Of a DNA stretch of 64,000 nucleotides, positions 30,614 to 42,639 are shown one piece after another. A model generated the notes under the pieces. The model did not search any database and was not told the origin of the DNA. It saw nothing but the letters and a program-made list of their open reading frames with translations. Numbering within the stretch: the stretch's first letter is position 1; every line of letters begins with the position of its first letter. A program made the position numbers and the translations under genes. Source of the DNA: Rhipidocladum racemiflorum (lineage: Eukaryota > Streptophyta > Magnoliopsida > Poales > Poaceae); the NCBI GenBank assembly GCA_036346355.1, contig CM070572.1:11105001-11169000 (forward strand), given 5' to 3'.

Positions 30614-31965
30614 ATGGAGAAGAGTAAGAAGACAATTTGCATTATAGCTGCAGCAGCGTATATGATTATTTCAATGATGGCCTTGGTTATTCAGTCTAGA
30701 AAAAGGAAAATGAGAGAACGTATTAGTTATGGACCAATAGATGAACGAGATAGAATACGAATTGAGTACCTAAACAACAAAATTTGGAAGAGTGATACAA
30801 CTTGTGTAAACATGCTTAGGCTTGGAAGAGCACCTTTCTTCCGGTTTTGTAATCTCTTAAGAGACCGTGGCTTGCTTAGGGACACTGTACATTTATGTGT
30901 TGAGCAACAAGTAGCGATGTTCTTGAACACGGTTGGACACAACCTTAGGAATAGGTTGGTTGGCACTAATTATGGTAGATCCGGTGAAACCGTTAGCCGG
31001 TATTTCAAATTAGTCCTCCACGCCATTGGTGAGCTTCGAAATGAACTTATTAGGCCACCTACATTGGAGACCCCAAGCAAAATAGCAGGGAACCCAAGGT
31101 GGGATCCATACTTTAAGGTATGAGGTTGAGGCAAATATTTTTTTGATTTTTAGGCATAAATTGTATGGTTCTTAATGTTTTTGGGTTGTATTGTTCACCA
31201 AATAGGATTGTATTGGAGCTATTGATGGTACGCATGTACGGACCTCTGTTTCAAAGGATATGGAGCCTTCATTTCGTGGTAGGAAGTCTTATGCTACTCA
31301 AAATGTGATGGCAGCCGTAGATTTCGATCTTCGGTTCACGTATGTTTTGGCGGGCTGGGAGGGGACAGCCCATGATGCTCTAGTTTTACGAGATGCATTA
31401 GAACGTGAAAATGGCCTTCGAGTCCCGCAAGGTAATAGATTAATCATGTACCTGTATCACTCTATACCATTTCATTATGTATAGCAATATCACCTACTTG
31501 TGCCTCATTGCCTTAGGTAAACTCTACCTAGTTGATGCCGGATATGGCGCCAAACCTGGATTCTTGCCTCCATTCCGTGGTGTGAGGTACCACTTGAATG
31601 AGTGGGGGAACAATCCCGTGCAAAATGAGAAGGAATTATTCAATTTTAGGCACTCATCTCTCCGTGTGAGCATAGAGCGTGCATTTGGGTCACTGAAGAG
31701 GAGGTTTAAAATCCTTGATGATGCCACTCCATTCTTCCCTTTTCCTACTCAAGTAGACATTGTTGTGGCTTGTTGCATCATTCACAATTGGGTTATAGAG
31801 GATGGGGTCGACCAACTAATCATACCGGAGAACAATTGGCCATCTGATCATAATTCCGCTTCATCGTCAACTTCGCAAAGAAGTGAACATGCATACATGG
31901 TTGCTTTCAAGCAGGGAATTGCCGATCAAATGTGGGAAGACCGGCAAAACTACTATGGGAATTAA
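30614..31965 (+). CDS. PIF/Harbinger DDE transposase
   Basis: Catalyses excision and reinsertion of the element. Three exons, 30614-31117, 31206-31431 and 31517-31965, join in frame at GT-AG introns to give about 392 aa, normal for Harbinger nucleases. Residues about 90-140 (VEQQVAMFLNTVGHNLRNRL onward) form the usual helix-turn-helix region. The catalytic acids are D175 in CIGAIDGTH, D250 in LYLVDAGY and E297 in VSIERAFGSLKRRF, giving the DD(46-47)E spacing of the family. GFLPPFRGVRYHL is also typical. No stop or frameshift was seen. The start is the first ATG after a probable leader intron; the N-terminal Ile/Ala/Met-rich stretch is unusual. Harbinger transposase needs the companion Myb-like protein, encoded next door on the same strand, for nuclear entry and TIR binding. 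Confidence 0.93.
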
Positions 31966-32180
31966 TATAGTCTATGTATTTCTAATGTTCTAAAGAGCTA
32001 CCATGTAATTGAACCTTTGAACTTGTATTATTGTCATCTCACTATTGTACTTGTGTTGTTGTCATTTCACTATTGAACTATCGAACTTGTATTATTGTCA
32101 TTTCACTATTCTACTTGTGTTGTTGTCATTTCACAATTGAACTTGTAGTATTGTCATGTATTTTCTTAATATGGTAGGAA

Positions 32181-33127
32181 ATGGACATTGATCTAACTGA
32201 GGAAAACTTGAGTGGGCATGTTGATGGGAGTGGCCATATTTCATGGACATCGTCAATGTCTTCCTACATGCTTACCCATTTAGCTAATGTGGTGGGTAAT
32301 GGAACTAGAACATCTTCTGGGTTCAAGAAAGTACACCTTAATGCTTGTGCTAGGGCTTTGAATGAACATTTCAAAGTGGGGCTTACTGGAGATCAAATTG
32401 AAAACCATGTTAGAACGTGGAAGAGGAAGTGGGCAAAGATTACCAACCTTAAGAATTTGAGTGGTGCACTTTGGGATGACGACAATTATATTATTGGGCT
32501 TGATCACGAGCATTATGCGGGCCATATTAAGGTATTTCTGCTCCAATTTTTTTTGTATATCATGATGTCCATTTGCTTGCTTATACTGTGTGTAGCATGT
32601 TATCTATTGTTTTGTAGACACACAAAGGAGATGCTGAGTATCTAAACAAACCTATTGAGCACTACCTTGAGATGGCTACGATTTTTGGCAATACTTTGGC
32701 TACGGGGAAGTATGCCAAAGGATCAAATGAACCTCTAGCTACCGAAGTGAATGATACTGAAGGTGTGGAAGTTGGAGATGACAGTAGTCCTCCTACGACA
32801 AATGAAGATATGGCACAATCCTCAGCCTCGAAACCAAAGAGAGCCAAAACAGTTGCAAGCGAAGAGGATAAGTTGCAAGCAGCATTTCAAGCTGTTGGGG
32901 AAAGGATTGCCACTGCTATAGAGAAGTCCTATGGTTCCAACAACGAGTTGCCGGCCGATCTTTATGAGAATGTGCTCTCTATTCCGGGTTTTGATGAAAC
33001 ACACCTTTCTCACTACTATGCCTATTTGGTTGAGCATCCTCAAATTGCTAGGGCATTCAACACACTTCAGTTCTCTCACAAGGTGGTTTGGGTTGCTAGA
33101 TACGTTACTAATAACTTCTCTGGATGA
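32181..33127 (+). CDS. Harbinger Myb/SANT-like companion protein
   Basis: Two exons, 32181-32531 and 32618-33127, join in phase 0 (AAG|GTATTT ... TTTGTAG|ACA) to give about 286 aa. Residues about 20-90 (ISWTSSMSSYMLTHLANVV, then GFKKVHLNACARALNEHF and ENHVRTWKRKWAKI) form a Myb/SANT-like DNA-binding domain of the Myb_DNA-bind_3 type common in plant Harbinger second genes. A charged linker with KPKRAKT, a possible nuclear signal, follows. The C-terminal part (LPADLYENVLSIPGF, then HYYAYLVEHPQIARAF) is the conserved tail that in this family contacts the transposase. No lesions were seen. It lies 215 bases downstream of the transposase, so separate transcription is likely, though no promoter was identified. 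Confidence 0.9.
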
Positions 33128-34083
33128 TATGTGTCTCTAAGTAGTTGGTTTGGGAGATATTTTGTTGCTGCCCTAAAACATTGAACTATGGGAGTTTTCC
33201 TATGTGCTGTTTTGCTATTATATTTGTGTGTGGACCTCGAAAAACTATGTCTGTGTGTGGATCATCTTTGCTATTATATGTGTGTGTGAATCAGACTTCA
33301 TTATGGAGGGTTGTGCACCTGTTTGTGCTGTTTTCCTATGTGCTGTTTTCCTATGTCCGAGTTGCTCCGGTGGCTGTCCTTGTCTCGTTGAGCCAAGCTA
33401 TGATCGGATAGACGGCGATGAAGTAATCGTAACATAGAACTATAAATCATGTATCTCTAGTTTAAAGATCAAATGACGAATGATTGTTCAAGTCCATTAG
33501 TTAGTAGTTGTTCAGTTTGGATGACCGGCCTTCTTGGCCTTTCTGCTACCAACATTTGGGTAGGCTCCATATTCTTCTTGCATCTGACATTTTGGTTGGA
33601 GAATGTCAAACCTGTCGGTTTTTGTTTAGGAGGTAGCAGAATATTAAGTATAGTTTAGCTTGGTTTGAGAATAATCTGTCCACTATATATAAATAAGCAG
33701 CTATCATGTCATGTTTAGAGTACATTGTCCACTATATATAAATAAGCAGCGATCATATCATACCAAGTTACCTTATATATACTGAAAGATTAGAAGGTTA
33801 ACAAATTAGGTGCTTACCTGCTCTTATTTTTCATTAAAGAAACTTATCGTATAGTAAGGATCGAGAATAATAACTTACCATTGTGAGTTGTGAACTCAGA
33901 GAGAACAATTAATACAAACAATAAAATTACCCAAAACAGAGGGGGTGGGAGCAATACAATCTGCTTTTTGTTGGAAAAATATTTAGGCAGAAATTCCTAT
34001 CGAGGAAGGATAATACTGATACTTACATATCCATATATTTTTGTGAATTCATTCATTCTCATACACATCCAATCCAACCCTCA
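33128..34083 (+). other. Non-coding 3' part of the Harbinger element
   Basis: Contains the presumed 3' untranslated region of the Myb-like gene and A/T-rich sequence with a short direct repeat (GTCCACTATATATAAATAAG at about 33678 and 33728). No further gene was recognised. Confidence 0.5.
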
Positions 34084-34283
34084 TCCCTCCAACCAAACAA
34101 AAATTTGGCTCATACCATCCAAGTCTAATCCCTCCAACCAAACAAAAATATGGCTCAACCCATCCAAGTCTCATCCCTTCAACCAAACAAAAATATGGCT
34201 CAACTCATCCAACTTCATCCCTCCAACCAAACAAAAATTTGGCTCATTCCATCCATCCCCCATCCCTCCAACCAAACATAAGC
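34084..34283. repeat. 45-bp tandem array carrying the Harbinger TIR core
   Basis: CCCTCCAACCAAACA (or one-base variants) starts at 34084, 34129, 34174, 34219 and 34264, an exact 45-bp period, each followed by AAAAATTTGG/AAAAATATGG. The same core occurs once more inside the right TIR at 34337. The left end has only two related copies (29383 and 29446, inverted). Confidence 0.92.
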
Positions 34284-34482
34284 TTGGATAGCTTCATCCT
34301 TGCCAGACTGGATGGTCGTGTCCCATCCAGGCTCTGCCCTCCAACCAAACTCACCCTAGGTTGTACACACAACGACATGAACGGCACAGGCAAGGCTTTT
34401 TTTGGGCAGGGAACTGTAAGTCTTTTCTTAATTCACGCGGGAAGGGATGCTCCGAGCACGAGTGCAACTTGCGGTCTCAGGC

Positions 34483-34898
34483 CAGGGTTCACCTTTTCGT
34501 TTTGCCGATTTTCGAATGAACAGTGAAATTTGATCATCGCAAAAATCGAGCCGAAAATCGAGTCGAAAATCGTAAAAATCGCATAAATTTAAAAACCAGA
34601 TTTTTTTGAAAAAAATTCAAAAATCGTCGAAATTCGATGATTTCGAAGGAAATTCGATGATTTATCGATGGAAATTCGACAACCATGTTGAACTTTTTGT
34701 GCGGTCGACTTTTGGTAGCGATTTTCGACGATTTTTGACGAAAATCGACCGATTTCCACCGATTTCCGACCGGTTTTTGACACGCAATTTTTTTCGAATT
34801 TTTTCGAATTTTTTTTTTGAATCGGACCGGTTTATCGACCAGTTTTTTATGTCGAACCCTAGCGGTACGGTCGATTTTCGACGAAAAGGTGAACCCTG
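34483..34898. mobile_element. Non-autonomous hAT-type element, 416 bp
   Basis: Perfect 18-bp terminal inverted repeats CAGGGTTCACCTTTTCGT with a perfect 8-bp duplication TCTCAGGC at 34475-34482 and 34899-34906. The interior is rich in ATCGAAAATCG and TTTTCGAC words. No coding capacity. Confidence 0.95.
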
Positions 34899-35281
34899 TC
34901 TCAGGCTCTCAGCAAATAGCGCGTTGTTAGTTGGCATTTCGCTGTGCGCTGTTCTGGACTTGTTTTACTTAACTAGCTGCTTGGTCCGTGTAACCGCACG
35001 ATTTGATATGTGGTATATTGTAACTTTACATGATTCTAAATTTCAAAAGATATATTCTCTAATTTAAATTTGAATTTGAGATATTTGGTTTCATATTTAA
35101 TAAGCAAATCTTATTTTAAGACCTCTCCTCTTATGTGTGAAAGAAACATAAGAAGAAAGAATTGAGAAATGGGTCCATCGAGCAAATTTACACGGTCTCA
35201 CCTTTAAACCAAACTTAGTGTTGTCTACTCGTATTTTTCTTTCAAATTAATATATCTCTAAACTAACTATTATAAATCTAA
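34899..35281. other. Unassigned intergenic sequence
   Basis: No recognised gene. A/T-rich from about 35030 onward. Confidence 0.3.
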
Positions 35282-35666
35282 GGCTATGTTTGGATCCCTG
35301 GGCTAATTGTTAGCTGACTAAAAAATAGTACTAGTGTATCCAAACATGAAGACTAATAGGTGGGCTAATTTTTAGCCAATCCCTCAGCTAACAATTAGTC
35401 CATTAGCTGGTGGAGATGAGCTAATTTGGGCTAATAGTAGGTAACACGCTGGGAAAAGTCTGAAATACCCTCGCGCTGGCCTTATCCTCACTTTCTCACC
35501 CATTATGAGGGGGTAGACATGACTTTTCTAATAAATTAGCCCAACCATTAGTCATGTATCCAAACAGTCATAGGTTAATTTTAGATGGACTAATTATTAG
35601 CTGGCTAACAATTAGCTCTAGCCATTAGCCAGCTAACAATTAGTTTTAGCCCATCCAAACATGGCC
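35282..35666. mobile_element. Tourist-like MITE, 385 bp
   Basis: Inverted ends GGCTATGTTTGGAT and, reversed, GGCCATGTTTGGAT, with the 3-bp duplication TAA at 35279-35281 and 35667-35669. The interior is made of repeated TTAGCTGGCTAACAATTAG-type words in both orientations. Confidence 0.88.
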
Positions 35667-36138
35667 TAAGCCTTCAAGATTAGGGTCCATCAAATTAAAA
35701 TTAAGATATATTTTTAAATCTTTTTCAAGTTAATATATCTCTAATATGGCTATCTAATCTAAAACTTCAAAAATTAGAGCCCATCAATCTAAGGTCGATG
35801 TTTTTTGCTGCTTTTTTTAGGACTCCAACCTAGTGCTACTTTTTTTTCAAATTAATATATCTCTAAAGTCTATACCAACTATTCAATATAAGACTTTAAA
35901 ATTATGATCCACCAAAATTAAGAGTTAGATTTTTAGATCTTATTTAAAATAATAATCAATCTCTGAGACAGGTATCGAATCTAAGCCTTTAAAATTAGGG
36001 CCCACCAATTTAAATGTCAAATGCTTTTCTTATGTGTAAGAATTTCTAGCATATTTCTTTTTTTTCTTAGCGGTCATAGAAGAACTTATCGACTTCTAAT
36101 ATATAATATATAGGGGATGTATCATGTAGGCAAAGGTG
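35667..36138. other. Unassigned A/T-rich sequence
   Basis: Contains loosely repeated AAATTAATATATCTCTAA words (35240, 35730, 35860 regions), suggesting an old diverged repeat. No gene. Confidence 0.3.
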
Positions 36139-36285
36139 CTAAGTATCGGCCACTATATTCCATATATCGGTATTGGTTTCCAAATTGGTACAAATCACCT
36201 GTTGCGGTCGAAAAAAAGAAGGTGCTAAATATTGTCCGCTATATTCCATATATCGGCATCACCTGTTACGGTCCGAAAAAAAAAC
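36139..36285. repeat. Tandem duplication, unit about 75-80 bp
   Basis: GGTGCTAAGTATCGGCCACT...CACCTGTTGCGGTC at 36139-36210 recurs as GGTGCTAAATATTGTCCGCT...CACCTGTTACGGTC at 36221-36273. The second copy is shortened. Confidence 0.75.
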
Positions 36286-36298
36286 TTTTTTGAACTTA

Positions 36299-36761
36299 GG
36301 CCCTCTTTGGCAGAGCTCCAGCTCCACCAGATTCATGGGTCTGGTAGAGCTGGGTATTCCTAGCTCCATCAGATCCGTGGAGCTGGAGCTGTGAGTATAT
36401 TAAGGCCCTGTTTGGCAGAGCTCCAGATCCTAGCTCCACCTTAGATTTAAAATTTGTAGGTTAAAATAAAGTGAATTAAGTTTATATTTTTATTCTAAAA
36501 TGTAAACAAGAAAACCCATCTAAACACTCTTAATATACCTACAGCTCCAGCTCTACAGATTTGATGAAGCTAGAAATACACAGCTCCACTAAATTTGAAT
36601 CTGGTGGAGCTGGAGCTCTGCTAAACACCCCTTAAGAGTGTTTAGGTGGGTCATCTTGTTTACATTTTAGAATAAAAATACAAACTTAATTCACTTAATT
36701 TTAGCCTACAAATTTTAGATCTGAGGTGAAACTAGGATCTGGAGCTATGCCAAACAAGACC
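36299..36761. mobile_element. Tourist-like MITE containing a nested relative
   Basis: Ends GGCCCTCTTTGGCAGAGCTC and, reversed, GGTCTTGTTTGGCATAGCTC, with the 3-bp duplication TTA at 36296-36298 and 36762-36764. It is split by a second element of the same family at about 36404-36631. Without that insertion it matches the 229-bp element at 61156-61384 in fimbrin intron 4. Confidence 0.88.
36404..36631. mobile_element. Inner Tourist-like MITE nested in a relative
   Basis: Starts GGCCCTGTTTGGCAGAGCTC and ends, reversed, GGGGTGTTTAGCAGAGCTC. TTAA flanks both sides (36400-36403 and 36632-36635), so the duplication is TTA or TAA. The insertion point corresponds to TATATTAAGA, which is unbroken in the fimbrin-intron copy near 61255. 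Confidence 0.85.
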
Positions 36762-36932
36762 TTATTTACTTGATATTTTTGTTGATACCCACCAATATGA
36801 TCATACCTTTGATGGACCAACCTAAATATACAAATTTCTTGGAACATAGTGCGCAAAATACAGCCTGATTTGGCCAATATACTTATTTTTTAAAACACAG
36901 AACATTCTCCGATTTCTGTTATTAGAAACCAC

Positions 36933-39320
36933 TGTAGCGACCAACATAATTAGTCCAGGGTAATGATAGTCACACTGTGATTACTCTGAGATAATTACAT
37001 GGATCTGGGCATACTAGCTAATAAAATATTGAGTAGACCCGATACTTTATTAATTAATACGCCAATTCAGAGTGTTGCAACAGAACAACAATTAGAGACT
37101 AGCAAGAACTTTATTACATTTCCTGTCACGCAGAATACTAGTTTAAAGTTCATAGGTCTACCATAGTATTTACAACAAAAGCTTAATTATAATATTTACA
37201 CCATGCAATACCCTAATGATATGTGGCCTCCTCCATACGCGCTGCTACTCCACCCACTCCTTGGAGTAGTACTTTGCCTCCTCGACTCTCCAACCCCTCA
37301 TCCTTGATGAATCCATAGTGCTCAGAATATAAGCAAATAGGGATTTATACAAGGGTGAGTACAAATATGTACGCAGCAAGCGTTAATAACAAAATACAAT
37401 ATAAACATGAACTTTTCCTCCCAAATCACCTCAACATTCCTCAATTCATTTTCCAACAATTTTCACTCTCCTCAAAACCTTTTTTTTCTAAAAGTAGATT
37501 TTTATTAGGAAGATCTGTATTTCAAATTTTTAATTATTAAATATTCTACTAGCACTCGTATATGAGGTAGACTTAGCTTGCGTAGCCTCCAATCCAGGAG
37601 ACATGCATGAATTCATGATTTAACCCTACGCAGGTTTGTACCACTTTACCCATAGTGAACTCAACCGCGGTTGAGAACCCAGAATGTTTATCGCTATTTC
37701 AGTATTAGATCTCCAACCCTGACCCCCTACCAATTGTACTCCTTTCCGAATTCGATGGTACTCATTTTTCCCTTGGTTGGCATTGGCCATTTGTACCCCT
37801 TCTCGAAATCGGCGGTACTTATTTTCCCTAACCACTTACCAGTTGTACTCCATCTCGAATTCGGTGGTACTAAGAGATGGGGTGGCCAGTTGAAGTCCTT
37901 CTCGAAATCGGAGTTGCTCCTCTCCTGGCGTTTAATATAGCGCCAAATAGACCAACCAAGGTTGTCAATTATGTCCCTCACTAGGACTCCGGCATACCCA
38001 ACTTCACACCACTATTAGTTAACTATTTTTACCTATTGTGGAGATCAAACACTTTAATAAGATAACCTTTTCTGGTCGTTTCCATACACTATGGTTGATA
38101 CAATTTAATACGGCTCATTGCTTGAGTGTAGTTTGTTTTACCCTTATGTCATACCCTATGTAGAGGGTCCCTCCGGCAATACTCAAATAAGGCGCCCTCT
38201 ACCCACCTCATATATATATACCACACCGACTTCGTCTGTCGGGTGAATAGTTCCACATTTTCAATTTCACATACTGCACCAACCATTCATTGTTATTCAT
38301 TTCTTTCCAACCATCCGATTTAGATTTTTCTTAAACAACATTTTTTCATGCATAGTGATATCACATATATTCCAAATAAATTTGCTTGAAACTTAATTTA
38401 AATTTGATCAAGGAATGCTTGCCTGGATTTTGGTCAAAATACGCGTCTTTACCCGATTGAAGATCAGTAGTCCGATTAATTCCTGAAATTACATTAATGC
38501 CATATTTTAGCGGCAATGAGTTTTTTTTTTCCATATTTAAGGTGTCCAACTCTTATTTTATTGTTTTATGATTTATAATTTTTTATCTTGTGATTTTTAG
38601 AGCTTTTTAACATTTTTTCTATCGCACTTTATTTAATTGGTCGACCGACTGAAATTATCGATTCAATAGATTTTTAACTAATTTGGTTTAAAGGTGAGTT
38701 GTTCACATGAACAAATTGATTCATAAACTTTATTAATTAACTAAAGCTATATTTTGCTTGTTTCTCTTTTCTTTTGTCTTCTTTTATTTCTCTTTTAATT
38801 CATTCAATTGCAACAATTTCCATGTGATTGATAACGTAACATTATACTGTGATTATTTCTTTGATATGTTACTTATTTTATATATTTTCAAACATTTCCC
38901 TTTTTCTTATTTTTCTCTGTTTTTCTTTTTTTCTTCTTTCTCCCTCCTCTACGTCCTTTTCTTTTCTCTCATTTTTTCCCTAATCACCTGGAGACTTATC
39001 CCTCATCCTCTCTCTCTCCCTTATCTTATTTCCCCATTTCTTCTCTCATCTGATGGCTCCATGGCTCCACTCTTCCCTGCCGATCATGTCGATCCACTGG
39101 TCATTAGTTGCGCCTGCCCTGCTGGCCTCCCCTCGCTTATGCTGACCACCATCGGCTCTCAGTCCCACCGACTCTGCCGCTTCCTCAAGCCGTCAGGCTC
39201 CAGGTCGGCCTCGTCGGCCTCATCGCACATGAGCGTGCCCCCACGCCTAGAGTGCATCGGCCACCGGCCACCACCTTAGGGTCCCTCTCTCCCCTTGCGC
39301 TAGCGTGTTGTAGAGCCGTG

Positions 39321-39364
<44 letters not shown>

Positions 39365-40847
39365 AAATTGCTCCCATAGCTGGCTCTCTACTAATTGGTA
39401 ATACTAATTCCTCTATTGCTTATTAGTTGATTCACATATTAAAGGTGAGATTTATGATTCCTATCATGGTTTAGTTGTACCAATGTATGCCTGCTGTTTA
39501 TCTCTTTACTCCCTTTTTCCCTTATTGACTATCACTTGCTATGCCTTGAGGTATTGAGGAGGAATGGATTAATCCACCAACTTAATTACTTGCACTAGTA
39601 ATTGCCTCCTCTAGTCTGTGATGATTAAAACGGGCGAGTGCACGGGTTGGATGATGCCGCGACGAAATCCACAATCCCCCGTGCGCCGGGGAGTACTAAG
39701 GAGATTAGTAGAGACGCACGGTATAACCCCCGATGCATTAACCTACTGAGACCATTTGCTATCTAATGTTCTAGTCTCTAATTGATTAGCACTGCTAATG
39801 TCCTAAGTTGATCTCTAATCTGATTTCAATGCTACTATTCTTATATTGCTACTACTGCTAAATTTTATTGGGTTATCTGAGATTGTGGTGAATGAAAAGT
39901 GGTGCTGGTTATGGGGGATTTGTGCTGGTGAAAGTGATGCAGAGGTGCTGCCTTGCTCCTTTGAACCTTCTGGTTCCTTAGTGCTTGGTCTCGGCTTAGG
40001 CTACTCCCTCCTGATCTCCTTCACCCCCACTTGCTCCTAAAACTTGGCCCTGGTTCCTTGCTAGAGCTCCTCTTGCTCCTAGCTTTATGGAGCTTGCTTG
40101 ACCTCTTGGTTTGTGCTTGTGAGCTTGGTGGCTTTGTGGTTTTCTCTAGTGGTATTACTCTCGTGTGATGCTGAGTTTGGTTTGCTTGATGCCTTATATG
40201 GTTGAGTGTGGTATTGTGACTGAATGCTCTGAATTTGGAGGAGGCTTTGGCTGGGGATGGCTCGGCCGTGAGCTATCCTAATGCACAGTGCCTTCAAGTT
40301 TTTCTCTATCTACTATGGGGTTTTATCATCTTACTTCATATAATTACTTTTCTACCATGTGATATTTAAACTATTCGAGCCCGCGAATAGATTAAAGGTC
40401 TGCTTAAATTGCCGGGTGATAAAACTCTAAGTCATGAGAGGTGCCGATTCGGCCTTGGACGAATCTGGTATATCAATGACGATACCAAATTATACGGGTT
40501 TGACGGCAATCTAATTCTTACTTCATTTAATCCATTTAATGCATTGATTCTAATGTCTTTCTTATATGCGTGCATTTGACTTTGTAGGTTACAATTTGAG
40601 ATTTGAAGATCACCGTGTTTTATAGTTTACATAATTGTAATTTTTTCTTTTCGGTTTGTATTTATTTATTTATGTAATTTACAATCACTGATGTAAGTAA
40701 ATTCTTAGCATTACTATTATTTCACATCTTCCAATTTGTAACAATTAATTGTAATAGTAATTCTTTAATGATTAAATTTGATTTGATTGTGCGAGTTAAA
40801 TTATTTCAATGCCTCATTTGCACTGCTTGATTGATCGTGATATTTCA
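36933..40847 (-). mobile_element. LTR of a minus-strand gypsy element
   Basis: On the minus strand it starts TGAAATATCACG at 40847, directly after the polypurine-like AAAAAGGGGGATAAGA, and ends GGTCGCTACA at 36933. The end sequence (TATCATTACCCTGGACTAAT onward) matches the end of the solo LTR at 53998-56781, and both contain a GAGTAC...GTAC palindrome. Inside are diverged repeats around CTTCTCGAAATCGG (37735-37920) and a (CT)n tract. At 3.9 kb it is longer than the other copy and may contain insertions. Confidence 0.65.
39327..39364. repeat. (CT)n microsatellite
   Basis: Nearly perfect CT dinucleotide run. The solo LTR on the opposite strand has a corresponding (GA)n tract at 55327-55372, which supports homology of the two LTRs. 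Confidence 0.95.
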
Positions 40848-40859
40848 TCTTATCCCCCT

Positions 40860-41798
40860 TAAAAAGGATTTCATCCTCGAAATCAGACTCACCTAAACAG
40901 ATGAGGGTAAGCTTCACGGATATCCTCTTCCTTCTCTCGCATAGCTTCTTTGAGAGAGTGATGTTTCCAAAGAATTTTACAGAACCTAATTGATCTTGTC
41001 CTAAGTTGATGATCTATTGTGGCTTAGATTTTAATTGGATGCCCCTCATAGGTAAGATCAGGCTGGATAGGAATATTGAGGTCGGTGATATGAGAAGAGG
41101 GTTCCTGAAGATAGGCTCTAAGTTGAGAAATATGAAAGACGTTATGGCCATATAATGCCTCATATGGTGCCATCTGGATGCTAGCTTGGTAGCTATATAT
41201 TGTTATAGGCAAACTCAGGTAAGTGGAGATGTTTATCCCAAGTGTCCTCAAAATTCAGTACACATATCCTCAACATGTCCTCTAAGATTTGATTGACCCT
41301 TTCAGTCTGTCCATCAGTTTGAGCGTGATATGTAGTAATGAAATTGAGTTTAGTTCCCAATGCAGTTTGTAAACTTTTCCAGAAATTTGAGGTAAAAATA
41401 GAACCTCTGTCTGATGTGATTGTTCTGGAGACTCCATGAAGTGTGACTATTTTTTTCTATATAGATCTCAGCTAACTTATAAGCAAAATATTTTTGATTT
41501 GCAGCTATGAAATGGGCAGATTTAGTAAGACGATCTACAATCACCCATATAGCATCCTTCTTAGCCTTGGTCATGGGTAAGTTTGTAATAAAATCCATAC
41601 AGATATCTTCCCACTTCCATTCAGGGATTTGAAGAGGTTGGAGCAGTTCAGCTGTACGTTGGTGCTTCGTCTTCACTTTCTGACAGGTGTCACACTTACT
41701 AATGTATTTTGCGATTTCTCTTTTCATTCCATTCCACCAGAAATTTTCCTTTAGGTCTTTGTACATCTTCGTAGTGCCTGGATGTATGGTGTATAGAG
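40860..41798 (-). pseudogene. Ty3/gypsy integrase and chromodomain-end remnant
   Basis: The minus-strand reading from 41766 gives YKDLKENFWWNGMKREIAKY, then CDTCQKVK (second half of the HHCC zinc site), WEDICMDFITNLP (first catalytic Asp) and IVDRLTKSAHF. After a disrupted stretch (about 41450) it continues with YHAQTDGQTERVNQ (about 41330), YNNIYSYQASIQMAPYEALYG and, near 40960, ILWKHHSLKEAMREKEED, the end of a Tekay-type chromodomain region. Several frameshifts and stops break it. The 3' end leads to a polypurine tract and the LTR at 40847. The 5' part of pol is absent: the sequence is cut by a hAT element at 41799. Confidence 0.85.
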
Positions 41799-42606
41799 CA
41801 AGGATTCAAATTTTGTTTTCGGAGCCTATCTTGGAACTGACCGAAATCCAAAATTTCGGCGAGATTCAGAAATTTCGGATAAAATTTGGACAAAATTCAA
41901 AAACCAAATTTAAAATCTGGTTTTTTTCAACAGGGAAATATGAGAACTTGGCCGAAATCACCGAGATCTCAGCCCACATTGAACCGACCAAAAAATGGTC
42001 CAAAACACATCAAAAAATTTGAAATTTTTTTTGGATGGTCCTAACACATCACTAAAGTTACCATAAAATTTTCAGATAATGATCAAGCATGAGAAATTTT
42101 TTAAAAATCTAACAGTGCCATTATCCTGATAAAAGGCAAACCAGCAAATTTCAACCTAATGGAAAATGGTGCAAACCACATTAGAAACTTTTTTAAAAAA
42201 ATTGGATGGTCCTAAGACATTCATAATATTCTCATAAAATTTTTAGATGATGATAAATCTTTAGAAATTTTCAAAAATTCAAATAGTGCTACTAAAGACG
42301 GACTAACAAATTTCACCTAAATGAAAAATAATTCAAACCACTTTAGAAAATTTTGAAATTTTTTTAATGGTCATAACAGATCCATAATATTCTCATAAAA
42401 TTTTTAGATGATGATCAATCATGAGAAATTTTAAAAAATCCGTACAATACTATTCAAGACTAACCAACAAATTGAACCAACCAAAAAATGGTCAAAAACA
42501 TGTCAAAATTTTTTGTGGATGATCTTGACCCTAAATCCAATCAAATAAAATGCACAAAAATTAAAATCTGGCAAAAAACCACCAAATCTCGCCCGAAATC
42601 GCTGAA
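41799..42606. mobile_element. Truncated hAT element, inverted relative of 13808-14762
   Basis: Starts CAAGGATTCAAAT inside the gypsy remnant. Its body matches the 13808 element in reverse: the 42470-42600 region is complementary to about 13940-14100. The right end and the second target duplication are missing. Confidence 0.65.
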
Positions 42607-42639
42607 ATGCGTTGGGAGAGGCAAGGTCTACGCAACGAA

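Larger units (their letters stand above)
29376..34356 (+). mobile_element. Complete PIF/Harbinger transposon, 4981 bp
   Basis: The terminal inverted repeats are about 36 bp. The left end starts GGGTGCGTTTGGTTGGAGGG and the right end, reversed, starts GGGTGAGTTTGGTTGGAGGG; both continue CAGAGCCT-GATGGGA. The 3-bp duplication TAG lies at 29373-29375 and 34357-34359. Inside are two intron-containing, uninterrupted genes in the usual Harbinger order: a DDE transposase (30614-31965) and a Myb/SANT-like protein (32181-33127). A G/C-rich tandem leader and probable 5' intron precede the transposase, and a 45-bp tandem array precedes the right end. Everything expected of an autonomous element is present. 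Activity is not shown. Confidence 0.93.
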
